This document shows positions 1-12,540 of a DNA stretch of 46,513 nt, piece after piece. The translations under genes were made by a program, and so were the position numbers. Source of the DNA: Trichoplax sp. H2 (taxonomy: Eukaryota > Placozoa > Uniplacotomia > Trichoplacea); assembly GCA_003344405.1 (NCBI GenBank), contig NOWV01000332.1, positions 1 to 46,513 on the forward strand, given 5' to 3'. The notes under the pieces were generated by a model that worked only from the letters and a program-made list of their open reading frames with translations, did not search any database and was not told where the DNA came from. The first letter of the stretch is position 1; the number at the start of each line of letters is the position of its first letter.

Positions 1-1348
1 AAGCCTATAAATGATAGTGCAATTAGAAAATTTAGAGGGAAAGTAGAAGAAGATTTTATTCGAAGAACTTGTTGAATTTAAAAGGCCTTCGGGGTCGAAT
101 TGTCGTAAGTCAAAACGTTCTTCTTTTTGGAAGGTTGTTTGGTCGTTGACAGTTTTTTTAAGTCTGTCATTTATTTTAATAATACTTAAAGCTAAGTATT
201 TGTAAGGTTGTTCGGTTTATACTTCTCTCCATTTTTGCTTTGAAATAAATTGTTGTTCGGTTATTTCCCCAAATTTTATTTGGTGTCAAAGTATTAGCGT
301 TAAGTCGACCGGAGTGCAACGAAAGTAGAATCAAAGTTTGTTAAAGTTTTGTAGCTTGATCTCTACACTTTTCATTTCATTACAATTAGTCACCAACAAT
401 TTCTAATATAGTAGTTAGCTATCATCTAATATTAGCTTCACGCTCATGTCTATTCAAAGCATCCTAACTATATCAAATATAATCCGTATAATCAAACATG
501 GGTGCATCACTACAGTCGACCAGAGTGCAATGAAAGTAGAATCAAATTTTATTAGAAGTTTTGTAGCTTGATCTCTACACATTTCATTCCATTACACAAC
601 GGATGAATACTAACGTCTTTCGGGATAAATTTTAGACATAACGTTTAAAAAATATCTCGGACTAATTGACAATCTTGTGCAGTTTTTCGAATAATATCAA
701 CCGATGTAGTATAAATAACGATTTCCTTCTCTAACATCTGTAGATTATTAATATCAGATGTATTCGTAACTGATTTGATTCTAATGTCATTTCGGAGTAC
801 AGTAGTTTACATTAGATAACTTGTACGAGTACGTTGGTAGAACTTTGTAGTACTGATAAGAGAGTGTCAATTATAAATACGAAAACCAAGTAATAACTAA
901 TATGCGATCTTCTGTTGTACTAACGTCGGCTGGTAAACAAATTCTAGAAAATGTAGCTATTTTATCGTGCCTTAATAGGTAGAAAAACTGCTTTCTTGCT
1001 AATCTAGAATAAGATTAGTAAGGTAGTAACAGAAAAGAGTCATTTATATAAAAAAAAATGTAATCGCTTTTATTACAAATGTCGCGGTGTGCGTATGATT
1101 ATGATATAATTAGATAGGGAATTACTTCCGTTACAGTATAGAAAGAGTGGTAGAACATTAACTGGAGGATATTTCTAGTTTCTAGTTCAGATTACCACTA
1201 TAGTTTTATGCATAGTTAAACTCGAAAAATACATTTATCGATTAAAAGTACAATATAGCCATATTGATATGATAGCAATAGATTAGGTTTGCGTAAATTA
1301 TAAGAAAAGAGTTTAAAATTATATATACACGTACATGCTAAATAAATA
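1..1348. other. Intergenic, 3' of GPCR 1, with a direct repeat
   Basis: I recognise no gene. Two copies of an ~80-bp sequence starting GTCGACC(G/A)GAGTGCAA lie at about 304-385 and 514-596. From about 598 onward the sequence belongs to the segment duplicated again from about 6296, so this stretch is the 3' flank carried along with the receptor copy. Confidence 0.6.
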
Positions 1349-2540
1349 TCAGTGTCTAAAAATTTTTAGTACTTTCTGTCTAATATTTCCATCAAATTTA
1401 AGGTAAACTATTGGATTAATAATAGCTACGCTTACACTAACTGATAGCGAATAAAACGTTAATAAGAAAAGAGAAAGATTTTCCTTGCGTATTTTTGTAG
1501 TTGTCTTTCGCGTAAACGACAGGCCAAATAGTGTAGCATTAAACGGCCATGTTATGAGGATATAGCATAAGGTAATAGAAATTAACATATTAATGAATTT
1601 TTGTTTTCGTATGTTATTTTCATTTTTTCGAAATGTACTTTGGCCAGGTCTTACATAATTTCTTTGATGTGATATAATTTTGAAGTAAATTATTGCAATA
1701 CCAGTACAAGGTATAACATATTGCACTGTAACAATGATAATTAATCGAATAGGAATAGTATCGTCGGCGGCGATATCAGGTAAATCGCATAACGTCGGAT
1801 CTTCGTGAGAGACTTTAATTGCAGGGACTACAGCTCCAGTGTAACTGGCTGATATTGTCCAAACGAAAATTTGACTTAAGTAGAAAATTTGTTTACGTCG
1901 TCTATGATAGCGTCGGTAGAGAGGCTTAACGATAGCAAAATAACGATCGATAGCAATTAAACATAAATTTAACATAGAGACACCGTGGGAGGCAAGTGTA
2001 AAAAATAAAACTACCCTACAACCAATCACGCCTCCATCATAAGTAAACTCGTAAGAGATTAAGAGGCAACCAGTACCGATCGTGAAACTTGATAAAATAT
2101 CGGAGATAACAGAGATTCGAATTAGTTTATACGAGATACCATGAAATTGTTTATCACGTATTAGTATATATAATAGAAATAAATTAAGAGAACAGCCTAT
2201 GATCGATAAGACACCACTGATTAAACTTGCGTAGTCGTATATGATATTATAAATGTTATTTATTGCATTACTATTAGAAATATTGTGAGAAAATAGGTCG
2301 ACCATAGTTGCTTGAGTATTATTTGGATAGCATGAACCCAAAATTGTGTATTTGTTGAAATTTTCTGATATTAGTTTATACTTAGAATCGTTGTTAATTA
2401 TTTATAATCAGAAATCCAGAAAAGAATCGATCAGAGCCTCAAGTTGAAAGGGTAGAACTAATGTGATACTGAAGATAATAATCATTCGTGTACGGCTAAG
2501 TATGTTTAATTAGCGACTTAGGCAATCTTAGAATAAATGG
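598..2540. repeat. Segmental duplication, copy 1 (with GPCR 1)
   Basis: The stretch from about 598 to 2540 resembles 6296 to 8160 through the receptor gene and both flanks. For example GGATGAATA(C/G)TAACG begins both copies, and the shared block ends near the palindromic element upstream of each start codon. Small indels and substitutions separate the copies outside and inside the gene. Confidence 0.8.
1349..2305 (-). CDS. Class A (rhodopsin-family) G-protein-coupled receptor, copy 1
   Basis: Intronless gene for a 318-residue seven-helix receptor. The start is the first ATG (2305-2303); the 12 upstream in-frame codons lack an ATG, and the downstream paralogue starts at the same place. An N-glycosylation site (N8-I-S) sits in the short extracellular tail. 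Family landmarks are all present: N41 in TM1, D69 in TM2, C96 at the top of TM3 paired with C173 in loop 2, the DRY motif at 120-122, W149 in TM4, P199 in TM5, WPF at 253-255 in TM6 and NPIVY at 297-301 in TM7. C96 to R121 is the canonical 25 residues. The C-terminal tail is very short (about 17 residues) with no cysteine. The TM6 toggle motif is unusual, since W and P are adjacent and not spaced as in CWxP. It should act at the plasma membrane through heterotrimeric G proteins. The ligand cannot be told from sequence and I would not assign a subfamily. Confidence 0.9.
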   Translation of the reverse strand: MVDLFSHNISNSNAINNIYNIIYDYASLISGVLSIIGCSLNLFLLYILIRDKQFHGISYKLIRISVISDILSSFTIGTGCLLISYEFTYDGGVIGCRVVLFFTLASHGVSMLNLCLIAIDRYFAIVKPLYRRYHRRRKQIFYLSQIFVWTISASYTGAVVPAIKVSHEDPTLCDLPDIAADDTIPIRLIIIVTVQYVIPCTGIAIIYFKIISHQRNYVRPGQSTFRKNENNIRKQKFINMLISITLCYILITWPFNATLFGLSFTRKTTTKIRKENLSLFLLTFYSLSVSVSVAIINPIVYLKFDGNIRQKVLKIFRH

Positions 2541-2840
2541 AATGATTCTCATTTATTGTACTAATACAGCTAAACTGAGGGTCCTAATTTTCTTTCAAAT
2601 TGAACTCTCCGATTAATTATCTGCTACGATCGAATCGTTGACATGCAGTGAAAACTACATAGATAGATTGCTTTATCTCTTTATGTCAAGTGATAGTTTA
2701 GACCTGGAGATAATTAATCGGAGTGTTCAATTTGAAAGAAAATTAGGACCCTCAGTTTAACACTATTAATGCAATAAATGGGAATCATTCCATTTATTCT
2801 AAGATTGCCTAAGTCGCTAATTAAACATACTTCGCCGTAC
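2490..2840. mobile_element. Palindromic MITE-like element, full copy
   Basis: Two arms of about 130 bp (about 2490-2622 and 2707-2840) are near-perfect reverse complements around an ~84-bp spacer. The outer ends read TGTACGGC and GCCGTACA. There is no coding capacity. I saw no clear target-site duplication, so the transposition class is unknown. Related partial copies lie at 3141-3335 and 8131-8213. Confidence 0.75.
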
Positions 2841-3140
2841 AGAGATAGATTGAAGATGGATTCTATAATCTATTTCCTAACCACAAGTGTCCTTACTAGT
2901 CTTGTAACTATTTCAACTTTGCAAAAGTAATATGCAAATATATGCGATATATCGTATAACAAAGGGAGTTCTTAAGATTAGTGTTTAACGTAAGATACGA
3001 GGCGTCTAAGTCTTTTCGTGGTCTACTAATCTAGGAATAGTATTCGGGAAAAGAGTAGATATTGCTCCCTGATGTGTGGATCAGAGAATAGACTTATTGA
3101 TCGTACATTACGTTATCTTGTTGCAAAGCTGCTTTGTAAC

Positions 3141-3335
3141 AGCGACTTAGGCAGTCTTAGAATAAATGGAATATCTCCAATTTATTGCATTAATAGCGCT
3201 AAAGCGAGGGTGCTAATTTCCTTTCAAATTGAACTCTCCGATTAATTATCTTCAGGTCTAAACTATCACTTGACATAAAGAGATACAGCAATCTATCTAC
3301 GTAGTTTTCACTGCATGTTAACGATTCGATCGTTT
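3141..3335. mobile_element. Palindromic MITE-like element, half copy
   Basis: One arm (from GCGACTTAGGCAGTCTTAG) followed by the spacer, ending near CGATTCGATCG; the second arm is missing. The spacer runs in the opposite direction to the spacer of the copy at 2490-2840 when the arms are aligned on the left. Several point differences show it is older than, or independent of, that copy. Confidence 0.65.
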
Positions 3336-6295
3336 TATTATACATGTATCAATATCCGTTTTGATGTTTTTCTTAAATGCAATCATGATTGTAATTGATC
3401 GCTTTGGAATGCTTTCAAAGCATTGTCTGTTTAATTATTTACCACAATAAACAAAATGTGAGTAAACAATCATAGTTTTACAGTTGTACAGCAATTCTAT
3501 TTTTTAATACATACTCAAGTAGTTTTCTTTTCGTAATAGCGTGTTCTATTATAGCTACGTTGTGATACAGATGATCTTACACGTTGTTAACTTATGATTT
3601 GGTTTTGTAGTTCTTGAACGATAATAAACGAGAAATGATAATTCAGTCTTGTGTAATTACTTATATAAAGACAAATTACTATCATATTTAGTTCGATGAT
3701 CCTATTCTATACAACTTTTATTGCATTTCCAAGAATTGCCAAAAGATAAATCATCCCTATTTAGATCAACATAGCACAATCAGTAACGGGATTGTATGGA
3801 GGACTGCTGACAAGTGTTCTATACACTTTATCGATTTAAATATCGAGCAACGATAGTCTCTTTCTCAAATTTATGCTTCTAGATAAAAAATTAACTACTA
3901 TTCATAACTATAAATAGCCAATAGAATGCAAAGAAAGAGGTTAAAATATATAGTCCCTATAGATAAAAGTATTGTATTAATATATTATGCACGTCGTTAC
4001 TCTTGACCAGTACAGCAGATAGACTTGTACTCTTGTATTCTCATCTACAATCCTCAAGTTTGCATGTCTGCTACAAAGTCATTTTGCAACAGTTATCGTC
4101 GTCTTGTACTATATTTGTGTTATTTCTGAAGCACAACATTATTCCATGAGAAATGTAAATGTCAATAAGCTCATCAAAGTTTATGATAATGTTTAACATA
4201 TGAATATTAGAGAAATTAGTTGACTATAATACACGTTATCTCTAGCGTTTTAGCAAGATCTGTTTGTTGATTAAATCAAAAGTTGACCTTGAATTTTATA
4301 ATTCCTTTAACTGTAAAATAAATAGCTGTCTTGCAAAATTTATTACAGTTTATCTAAACATGAAAAGTTATAATAATATAAAATAATACAATCTCAAACT
4401 AAAACGGCATTATGGTCTGTTATTTTTACAATACTTATTGTCCTTGTAATCAAAAGTTCATTTACATGGAACTGTAAAACAGCCAATTACAGTTATTCTA
4501 CGATAAATATCTATAAAGGATTATCGCAACAACTGATACTAAAACTACGATTAAAAATATTATAATCTACTAAATCGACTCTGTTATTCTGTTTAAATGG
4601 AAGTTTAATATTTTAAAAAATCGACAGAGAAATATCGATCTTAAGTTTAGATTTTTCTGATGTGTCTCATATTTCTGTTACGTATTCTATATTCATGATT
4701 TATTAGAGTCTATTTTAGGAATATTTAAATTTTATAATCGTTAATTTGAAACATAATAAGGCGGAGCCTGCGCCATAAAAATTTATTACGGTGATGTATA
4801 CTTTTATAGATGTAAAGCAGTGTATTTAGCTGTTTTTACCCATCATGCCAGTTCAATCAAAATTTTATTTATAATTAACTAAAAACAAGCAATTATCTTA
4901 TAGTAGATATCTTAAAAGGTTTATTCTAACACCAGAGACTGTAAAATTATCATAATAGATATTACGCTCAAATACAGTATAGCAGACTGTCTCTGTTATT
5001 CCGTTCAAATCGAAGTTCTATATTTTCTTAAGATTTGAGAGATTCCATCTTAGAAAAATTATGACATTCTATCAAGTAAACTTACAGTAATTCTAGATTA
5101 TTTAAGTTCCTAACATGACTTCTTATAATTCTAGCTGTTCATGGAGTAACAAATACGGAAAATGATGCTATATAAAGTAAACTGTTAATATACTGTAGAT
5201 ATCAGTTAGTAAATCCGGTTACTCTCTTAGTAGTAAAAGTATTAGTGTTTGACTTGTAAGAAATCGCTTCTGGCTAAATAATAAAATTCTACTATCGATT
5301 TATACTTTACTGTGATCAAAAAGAAGATATACTAACAAGCAATACCTGTAAATAAAGTATGATCATACAAATACTTGCGAGAACTTGAATTAAGTAATAA
5401 AATGTTACAGTAGAACCGTTACTATGTAATTTCTTAGCTAATGACTACTATTTTATATCATAATACTTTAATATCTTGATATTAATCCCAAATATCGCCC
5501 ATATCTAATATAAGCGTATATTTCGATATTGATTGAATTATATTATTGAATACCAGGACTATACATTGATATGATAGAATCAAATGATGTTAATATGCGT
5601 CCAATAAGCTTTTTGATTTTGATTTTACAGTAAGGGAAGATATAATTACTCTTATTTTAGGCTATTCATGCGTAGACATATTCAATATTTCATTATAATA
5701 GCAAATCAACTTAGTAAAAACAGTTTATAATGAGTAAATGTAGCTAAATTATTACGATGGCTTATTCAATAACCCTATTTTATGAAACCTATTAATTACA
5801 CTTTCAATCAAAAGATACGACTGCAATGGTGTTAAATAATACATTTCTTGAATGACAATAATTTCATTAAATTAATGAAGAAATAAAAACTTCAGCTGTT
5901 ACAATGGTATAATAAAGTATTGCATCAATTTGTCTATTTGTAATGATCGATTCATGGTAGAAAGCTATATAGTAACTATTAACTACGTCATAACTTACCG
6001 ATTTATAAGACTTGATACAATAATCACTATTTACCTTAACTGATGTTGTGTTAAAATTATTTCCTTGTAATTTCTAGTTCGATCATCTTGATAGTTTTGC
6101 TTTTTTGAGAGATCCTCTAGATTTAAACTCTTCCGTTATTGTTAACGTATGGAATTAAGTTCTATAAATCTCTTCATATCATTTTATCATAGCAATTCAA
6201 TTTTTAAGATGTTGATTCGTAGAAGTCAACAACAAATGTTTGAAGACATGTTATTTTTAACGGTATCTATTTGCTCGTATAATTCTTTTAAATAT
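3336..6295. other. AT-rich intergenic DNA, nothing recognised
   Basis: About 3 kb of very AT-rich sequence with stops in all frames. I found no exon-like match, RNA gene or strong repeat here. Confidence 0.5.
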
Positions 6296-8160
6296 AATGG
6301 ATGAATAGTAACGCCTTTCGGAATAAATTTTAAGTATAACGTTTAAAGCATAATTCGGACTAATTGACGATCTTGTGCAGTTTCTCGAATAATATCGATC
6401 GATGTAGTGTAGATAACGATTTAATTTTCTAACATCTGTTGATTATTAATATCAGATGTATTCGCAACTGATTTGATTATTAATGTCACTTCGGAGTACA
6501 GTAGTTTACATTAGATAACTTATACGAGTACGTTGGTAGAACTTTGTACTGCTGATAAGAGCTTGTCGATTATAAATACGTAAACCAAGTAATAACTAAT
6601 ATGCGATTTTCTGTTGTACTAATGTCAGCTGGTAAATAAATTCTAGAAAATGTAGCTATGTTATCGTGCCTTAATAGGTAGAAAAACTCCTTTCTTGTTA
6701 ATCTAGAAGAGGAAAAATTAGCAAGGTAGCAACAGAGAAGAGTCATTTATTTAAAATAAAATTGAATCGCTTTTTTACAAATATAACGTAGTGTATGTGT
6801 GATTATGACATTAGATAGAGAATTTGTTCCATTAAAGTATAGTTAGAGAGATCGAATATTTACTAGAGGATATTTCTAGTTCAGATTACCGGCATAGTTT
6901 TATACATATTTAAACTCGAAAATTACATTCATCGATAAAAACTGAAATATTACAATATACATCTACAGTAATAGCAATAATAACATATATTTTATTATCA
7001 GTATCTAAAAATTTTTAATGCTTTTTCTCTAATATTTCGATCAAATTTAAGGTAAATTACTGGATTAATAATAGCTACGCTTACACTAACTGATAGCGAA
7101 TAAAACGTTAATAAGAAAAGAGGAAAACTTTCCTTGCGTATTTGTGTAAATGTCTTTCGCGTAAACGATATGCCAATTAGTGTAAGGTTAAACGGCCATG
7201 TTATGAGGATATAGCATAAGGTAATAGAAATTAACATATTAATGAATTTTCTTTTCCGTAAGTTTTCATTTTTTTGACATATACTTTGGCCAGGTCTTAC
7301 ATAATTTCTTTGATGTGATATAATTTTGAAGTAAATTATTGCAATACCAGTACAAGGTATAATACATTGCACTATAACAGCGATAATTAATCGAATAGGA
7401 ATAGTATCGTCGGCGGCGATATCAGGTAAATCGCATAACGTCGGATCTTCGTGAGAGACTTTAATTGCAGGGACTACAGCTCCAGTGTAACTGGCTGATA
7501 TTGTCCAAACGAAAATTTGACTTAAGTAGAAAATTTGTTTACGTCGTCTATGATAGCGTCGGTAGAGAGGCTTAACGATAGCAAAATAACGATCGATAGC
7601 AATTAAGCATAAATTTAATATGGAGACACCGTTAGAGGTAAATGTAAAAAATATAACTACCCTACAAAGAATTACGCCTCCATCATAAGTAAATTCGTAA
7701 GAGATTAAGAGGCAACCAGTACCGATCGTGAAACTTGATAAAATATCGGAGACGACAGAGATTCGAATTAGTTTATACGAGATAGCTTGAAATTGTTTAT
7801 CACGTATTAGTATATATAATAGAAATAAATTAAGAGAACAGCCTATGATCGATAAGACACCACTGATTAAACTTACGTAGTCGTATATGATATTATAAAT
7901 GTTATTTATTGCATTACTATTAGAAATATTGCGCGAAAATAGATTTACCATAGTTGCTAGAGTTCTATTTGAATGGGATGGAATCCAAAATTGGGTATTT
8001 TGTTGAAATTTTCTGATATTAGTTTATACTTAGAATCGTCGTTAATAAGAAATCCAGAAAAGAATCGGCCAGAGCCTCAAGTTGAAAAGGCAGAACTAAT
8101 GTGATACTGAAGACAATAAACATTCCCAAACGGCTAAGTATGCTTAATTAGCGATTTAAA
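6296..8160. repeat. Segmental duplication, copy 2 (with GPCR 2)
   Basis: Counterpart of about 598-2540 at an offset near 5.65 kb, in the same orientation, covering the 3' flank, the whole receptor gene and about 180 bp of 5' flank. The similarity outside the coding region shows recent DNA-level duplication, not retroposition. Confidence 0.8.
6998..7951 (-). CDS. Class A G-protein-coupled receptor, copy 2
   Basis: Intronless gene for a 317-residue receptor, a close tandem paralogue of the gene at 1349-2305. It keeps the TM1 asparagine, TM2 aspartate, the TM3/loop-2 cysteine pair, DRYFAIVKP, the TM5 proline, ITWPF and an NPxxY motif (NPVIY). It starts MVNLF, the position equivalent to the start chosen for copy 1. 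It is one residue shorter because of a codon loss in intracellular loop 3. Differences cluster at the TM2/TM3 boundary, TM5, the TM6 exit and loop 3, while loop 2 and TM4 are almost unchanged. No stop or frameshift is visible, so it appears functional. Ligand and G-protein choice are unknown. Confidence 0.9.
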   Translation of the reverse strand: MVNLFSRNISNSNAINNIYNIIYDYVSLISGVLSIIGCSLNLFLLYILIRDKQFQAISYKLIRISVVSDILSSFTIGTGCLLISYEFTYDGGVILCRVVIFFTFTSNGVSILNLCLIAIDRYFAIVKPLYRRYHRRRKQIFYLSQIFVWTISASYTGAVVPAIKVSHEDPTLCDLPDIAADDTIPIRLIIAVIVQCIIPCTGIAIIYFKIISHQRNYVRPGQSICQKNENLRKRKFINMLISITLCYILITWPFNLTLIGISFTRKTFTQIRKESFPLFLLTFYSLSVSVSVAIINPVIYLKFDRNIREKALKIFRY

Positions 8161-8213
8161 TTGAACTTGCTGATTAATTATTGTCGGCTCTAAACTATCA
8201 CTTGACATAAAGA
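8131..8213. mobile_element. Palindromic MITE-like element, truncated copy
   Basis: Begins CGGCTAAGTATGCTTAATT like the left end at 2490, then jumps by deletion to the inner arm and part of the spacer (CTAAACTATCACTTGACAT). It lies 180 bp upstream of the GPCR 2 start. The full copy lies 185 bp upstream of GPCR 1, so the insertion predates the duplication. Confidence 0.6.
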
Positions 8214-9820
8214 GGTGGGGCTTTTCCCCTATATAGCTTTGGCTAAATATCAAAAAATCAATTACTGAATTATATCTTTCGGCGTCTGTTGGAATTTATT
8301 CTTAAATTCAATCAATATTACAATTAAACCACTTTGAGATACTTTCATGAACCTTTTAAAGTATTGTCTGCTTAATTATTTCACCTCCATGAACAAGATC
8401 TGAGTAAATAATCCTGATTTTATAGTTGTTACAGCAATCATATTTTGTAATACATACTTCAGTAGTTTTCTTTAACGATAGGGTATTCTATTATCTCTAC
8501 GTGGCTATACTCGACGTTCTTAAGTTATCATTTGATTTTGTAATATTTGAAAGATTGCAACTAAGGAATGATAATTCAACCTGATATGATTACTTGCAGT
8601 ATATAAAGACAAAGCACATTATATTTAGTTTGATTATTTTATATCGTATAATTTTATTACACTTGAAGAAATTACCGAGAGATGATCCTCTCTGTTTAGA
8701 TAATTTAATTTATATATACCTTCTTCCCTATTCGTGTGTCCTTGCGAGTGTTTAATCCGTGGTATCGATTTAGATACCGAGCAATGATGGTCTCTTTCTC
8801 AAATTTTTCTTCTCAATGAAAAATAACTGCTCTTCATAGTTACTAATAGCAGATAGAATGCAGGGGAAAAGGTAAAAAGAGATAGTCCTTATGAATGCAA
8901 GCATCAATATTTTATGCTCATTGATGCAATTGGTCTCTACAGAAAGACTTGTATTCTTGTATCCCTATCTACAATCTTCAAGTTTGCATATCTGCTTGTA
9001 ATGTAACTTAGTATTGTAATTTAGGCTGTTAGCCATGTTTAGTATAATGTTAGGTAGCGTAACTTCTATATTTATCCTAAGAGATATTTGGTAGCCATAA
9101 CTATGGACTGTCGTGGTATAGACTCTATGCTAGAGTACAGATGACTATATATAGTAAGGTGTTGAGTTGCTAATAAGGTTATAGGTAAAAATAGAACTAT
9201 AAATTATATATTAGGATATGATTAATTCATTGTGCTTTGGTTGGTGTGAATAATGTCTACGTAAATACTGTAGTCGTACCCATATCGGATTAATGATGGT
9301 CCGAAATAAGGTGAAAGGTTGCCGTACAGATTATAGCTGCGAATGCTACGAAAAGTATAAAAGCATGCAACTTTAGATTATTCTGTTAGTTCGTGCTAGA
9401 AGTCTTTAGTAGTAGTATTCGGCTAGAGTAGAGCTGTGTGTAGCTAATCTTTGTATAAGATTCAATAAAGCCCTTATTTTTCTAAAATTTGGAATTTCGT
9501 GATCGGTATGTATCACACTGCTATAAGGCCATTTTTGCAATAGTAATTGTCATCTTGTCCCATATTCATGTCTTTTTCGCAGTGTAACCTTATTGCACGA
9601 GAAAATGATACGTCAATAAGCTTATCGAAGATTATAATAATGATTACATCGAATATTAAAAAGAAATTTCTAGTTGACAAGTGTTTTAATTAGCATGGTT
9701 GACCAGCGATAGATTCTATAATCCATTTCCTAACCATGCGTTATTGATCAATAGATTTCAATTCAGTTTGTGACTTTGTTATATAATGCATTAGCCATAT
9801 AACTTAAATACAGAATCAAG
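8214..9820. other. AT-rich intergenic DNA, nothing recognised
   Basis: No open reading frame of note, no recognisable exon and no clear repeat. Some stretches (8280-8480) loosely resemble 3355-3540, which suggests the GPCR duplication once reached further upstream and has since diverged. Confidence 0.4.
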
Positions 9821-12540
9821 CAATGATTAGAGTTATGTCCAGCGTAAGCAGAATAATAAATATATATACTTATAGACAGTAGAGTACATAAACTGGTCTA
9901 AAGTCCTGATGACAAGACACACATCGGTCTCTTATCATACTATGGAAAATGATCTTTCTGAATTTTGACAAGTTGAATTAGTTACAATAATGCGTACAGT
10001 ATGTGAAATCTACCGGTATATTTGCATTAAAGATTATTTGAAGCCAACGAGAAAGGTCTTGACTACGCGTATTTCTATATTTTAAAGCTGGTGGTCTATG
10101 CAATATCTATATCTAAATTCAAGAATCTACCGTTACTACACCGCTAATTGTCCATTTTAGATCAAAAGCATTTACTTTAATAATATCATCAAGACAGGTA
10201 TTGATCGAACTTATGCATTAGCTCTATAACCTAAACATTATGTCAAGCAATGGTTGGCTATTTCTAGCGTACAAGTAGTGGTATATCGGTACGATGCACA
10301 ATAAGAAATGAATAAGGAACGTCTTGACTATTTCTTTACTTTAAAAGCTACCAGACTGTATAATTGTGGCGAAAGCGTAATACTAATTAATTATTGAGTT
10401 ATTAGAGTATGCTCTGTACAGTAGCATAGTAAACACGTTGGTTACAAAGTTATCTGTGGGATAATAGGTATTTGAAGAGTTATTTTACTCCATATTAAAA
10501 TGCGAGGTGGTTTTACTGGATCGACGAAGGCAGAATACCCCTACTTTATATTATCTCCTTAAGCCACCCAATCGAGGTTGTGACAACAATCTATTGCTAT
10601 AAGTAAATTTCATAGCCTACTGCCACTATACAGCACCCATGAATACCTACTGGCTTTTAATATCGTAAGCCAAAATGAATACTTATTTAATATCCTAAGC
10701 CTACACAATCAGATCATCCAAATAGGTATTGATCTATCTCTCAATTATCCATCAGTCCTATAACCTAACATCGTATGAAGCACTGGCTACTATTACTTCT
10801 AGGGTAAACGGAATAATGGATAATTCTACTTGTCGATAGTAGAGTACATAAGCTGGACTACGCGCATAGCCTTGACTATCTATTTATCAAGGTGCAAATA
10901 CACCTTATGTAGTGATAGAAATGAAGTATTTATGTCGTAGTGGATTTCAACGCTAATCGTAGATTTAATGTTACATTGTATGAGTGTGAAATCAGTTGCT
11001 ATCTAGATTATAAAGTAATGATCGCATTTACTTCTAGCGCAAGCGGAATAAAGGATACTCTTACTTTTAGGCAGTAAAATACATAGGCTGGTCTATAGCC
11101 GAATGATAAACTATCTGCTTGTCATTGTGCAAAACATCATGAATAGTGGTCTAAATTAACTATTTATGTCGTAGTAGGTTTTATATGCTATCTTCTTCGA
11201 GCGCGAAATTAGTTGCCTTCTAGATTATAAAGTAACGCTTACTATTACTTCTAGCGTATGCGGAATGATGGATAATTCTGCTTGTAGATGGTAGAGTACA
11301 TAAGCTGCTCTATAGCCGAACGATAAAACTATCTGCTTGTCATGGTGTAACTGCAACTTGAATAGTAGTATGAATGAAGTATTTGTATCGTAGTCGATTT
11401 CAATACTAATCGTAGATTTTATATGTTGAATTCTTTGAGTGTGAAATCAGATGCGTTCTGGGTTCTAAGGTAACAGTTACGATTACTTCTGGCGTAAGCG
11501 GAATATAGGGTACTTCTACTTCTAGACTGTACATTAGCTAGCTGGTCTATAGCCGGATGATAAACTATCTGCTTGTCACGGTGTATATACACCTTGAATA
11601 GTAGTTTAAATTTAATATTTGTGTCGTAGTAGATTTCAATACTAATCATCATTTTTATATGCTGTCTTCCTTGAGTGTGAAATTAGTTGCGTTCCAGATT
11701 ATAAAGTAACGGTTACTATTACTTCTAGCGTAAGCGGAATACTGGGTAATTCTACTTCTAAACAGTAAATAAGCTGGTCTATAGCCGGATGATAAACTAT
11801 CTGCTTGCCATGGTGTAAATACACCTTGAATAGTAGTATAAATGAACAATTTACGTCGTAGTCGATTTCAATATTAATCATCATTTTTACATGCTGTCGT
11901 CCTTGAGTGTGAAATTAGTTGCGTTCCAGATTATAAAGTAACGGTTGCTATTACTTCTAGCGTAAGCGGAATAATGGATAATTCTACTTCTAGACAGTAA
12001 ATAAGCTGGCCTATAGCCGGATGATAAACTATCTGCTTGCCATGGTGCAAATACACCTTGAATAGTAGTATAAATGAACAATTTACGTCGTAGCAGATTT
12101 CAATACTAATCATCATTTTTATATGCTGTCTTCTTTGAAAGTGAAATAAGTTGCGTTCCAGATTATAAAGTAACGGTTGCTACTACTTCTAGCGTAAGCG
12201 GAATAATGGATAATTTTACTTCTAGACAGTACATAAGCTGGTCTATAGCCGGATGATAAACTATCTGCTTGTCATGGTGCAAATACACCTTGAATAGTAG
12301 TATAAATGAACAATTTACGTCGTAGTCGATTTCAATACTAATCATCATTTTTATATGCTGTCTTCTTTGAGAGTGAAATCAGTTGTGTTCTGCAGTAGTT
12401 GAATGTTATGTCTATACAAAGTTAGAAAGCAATCGCTACCATTATTTCTAGCATAAGTGGAATAATGGATACTTGTACTTCTAGACAGTAGAGTGTATAA
12501 GCTCTGATAATCAACTATCTGCTATAGAATAATCAATTTC
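9820..12540. repeat. Tandem satellite, unit about 232 bp
   Basis: A conserved segment with CTATCTGCTTG recurs at 11111, 11329, 11565, 11797, 12029 and 12261, with spacings of 218, 236, 232, 232 and 232 bp; a decayed unit follows at about 12514. Each unit also carries TTCTAGCGTAAGCGGAATA and ACACCTTGAATAGTAGTAT. Units from about 11.6 to 12.4 kb are the most alike; older copies with gaps and substitutions are traceable back to about 9.83 kb. The 61-64-residue open frames in these units repeat because the DNA repeats; no ORF stays open across units. Confidence 0.85.

Noticed and set aside
11419-12348. Repeated 61-64-codon minus-strand frames with near-identical peptides
   Set aside because: They recur because the 232-bp satellite unit recurs; two different frames are open in the same units and neither continues across units.
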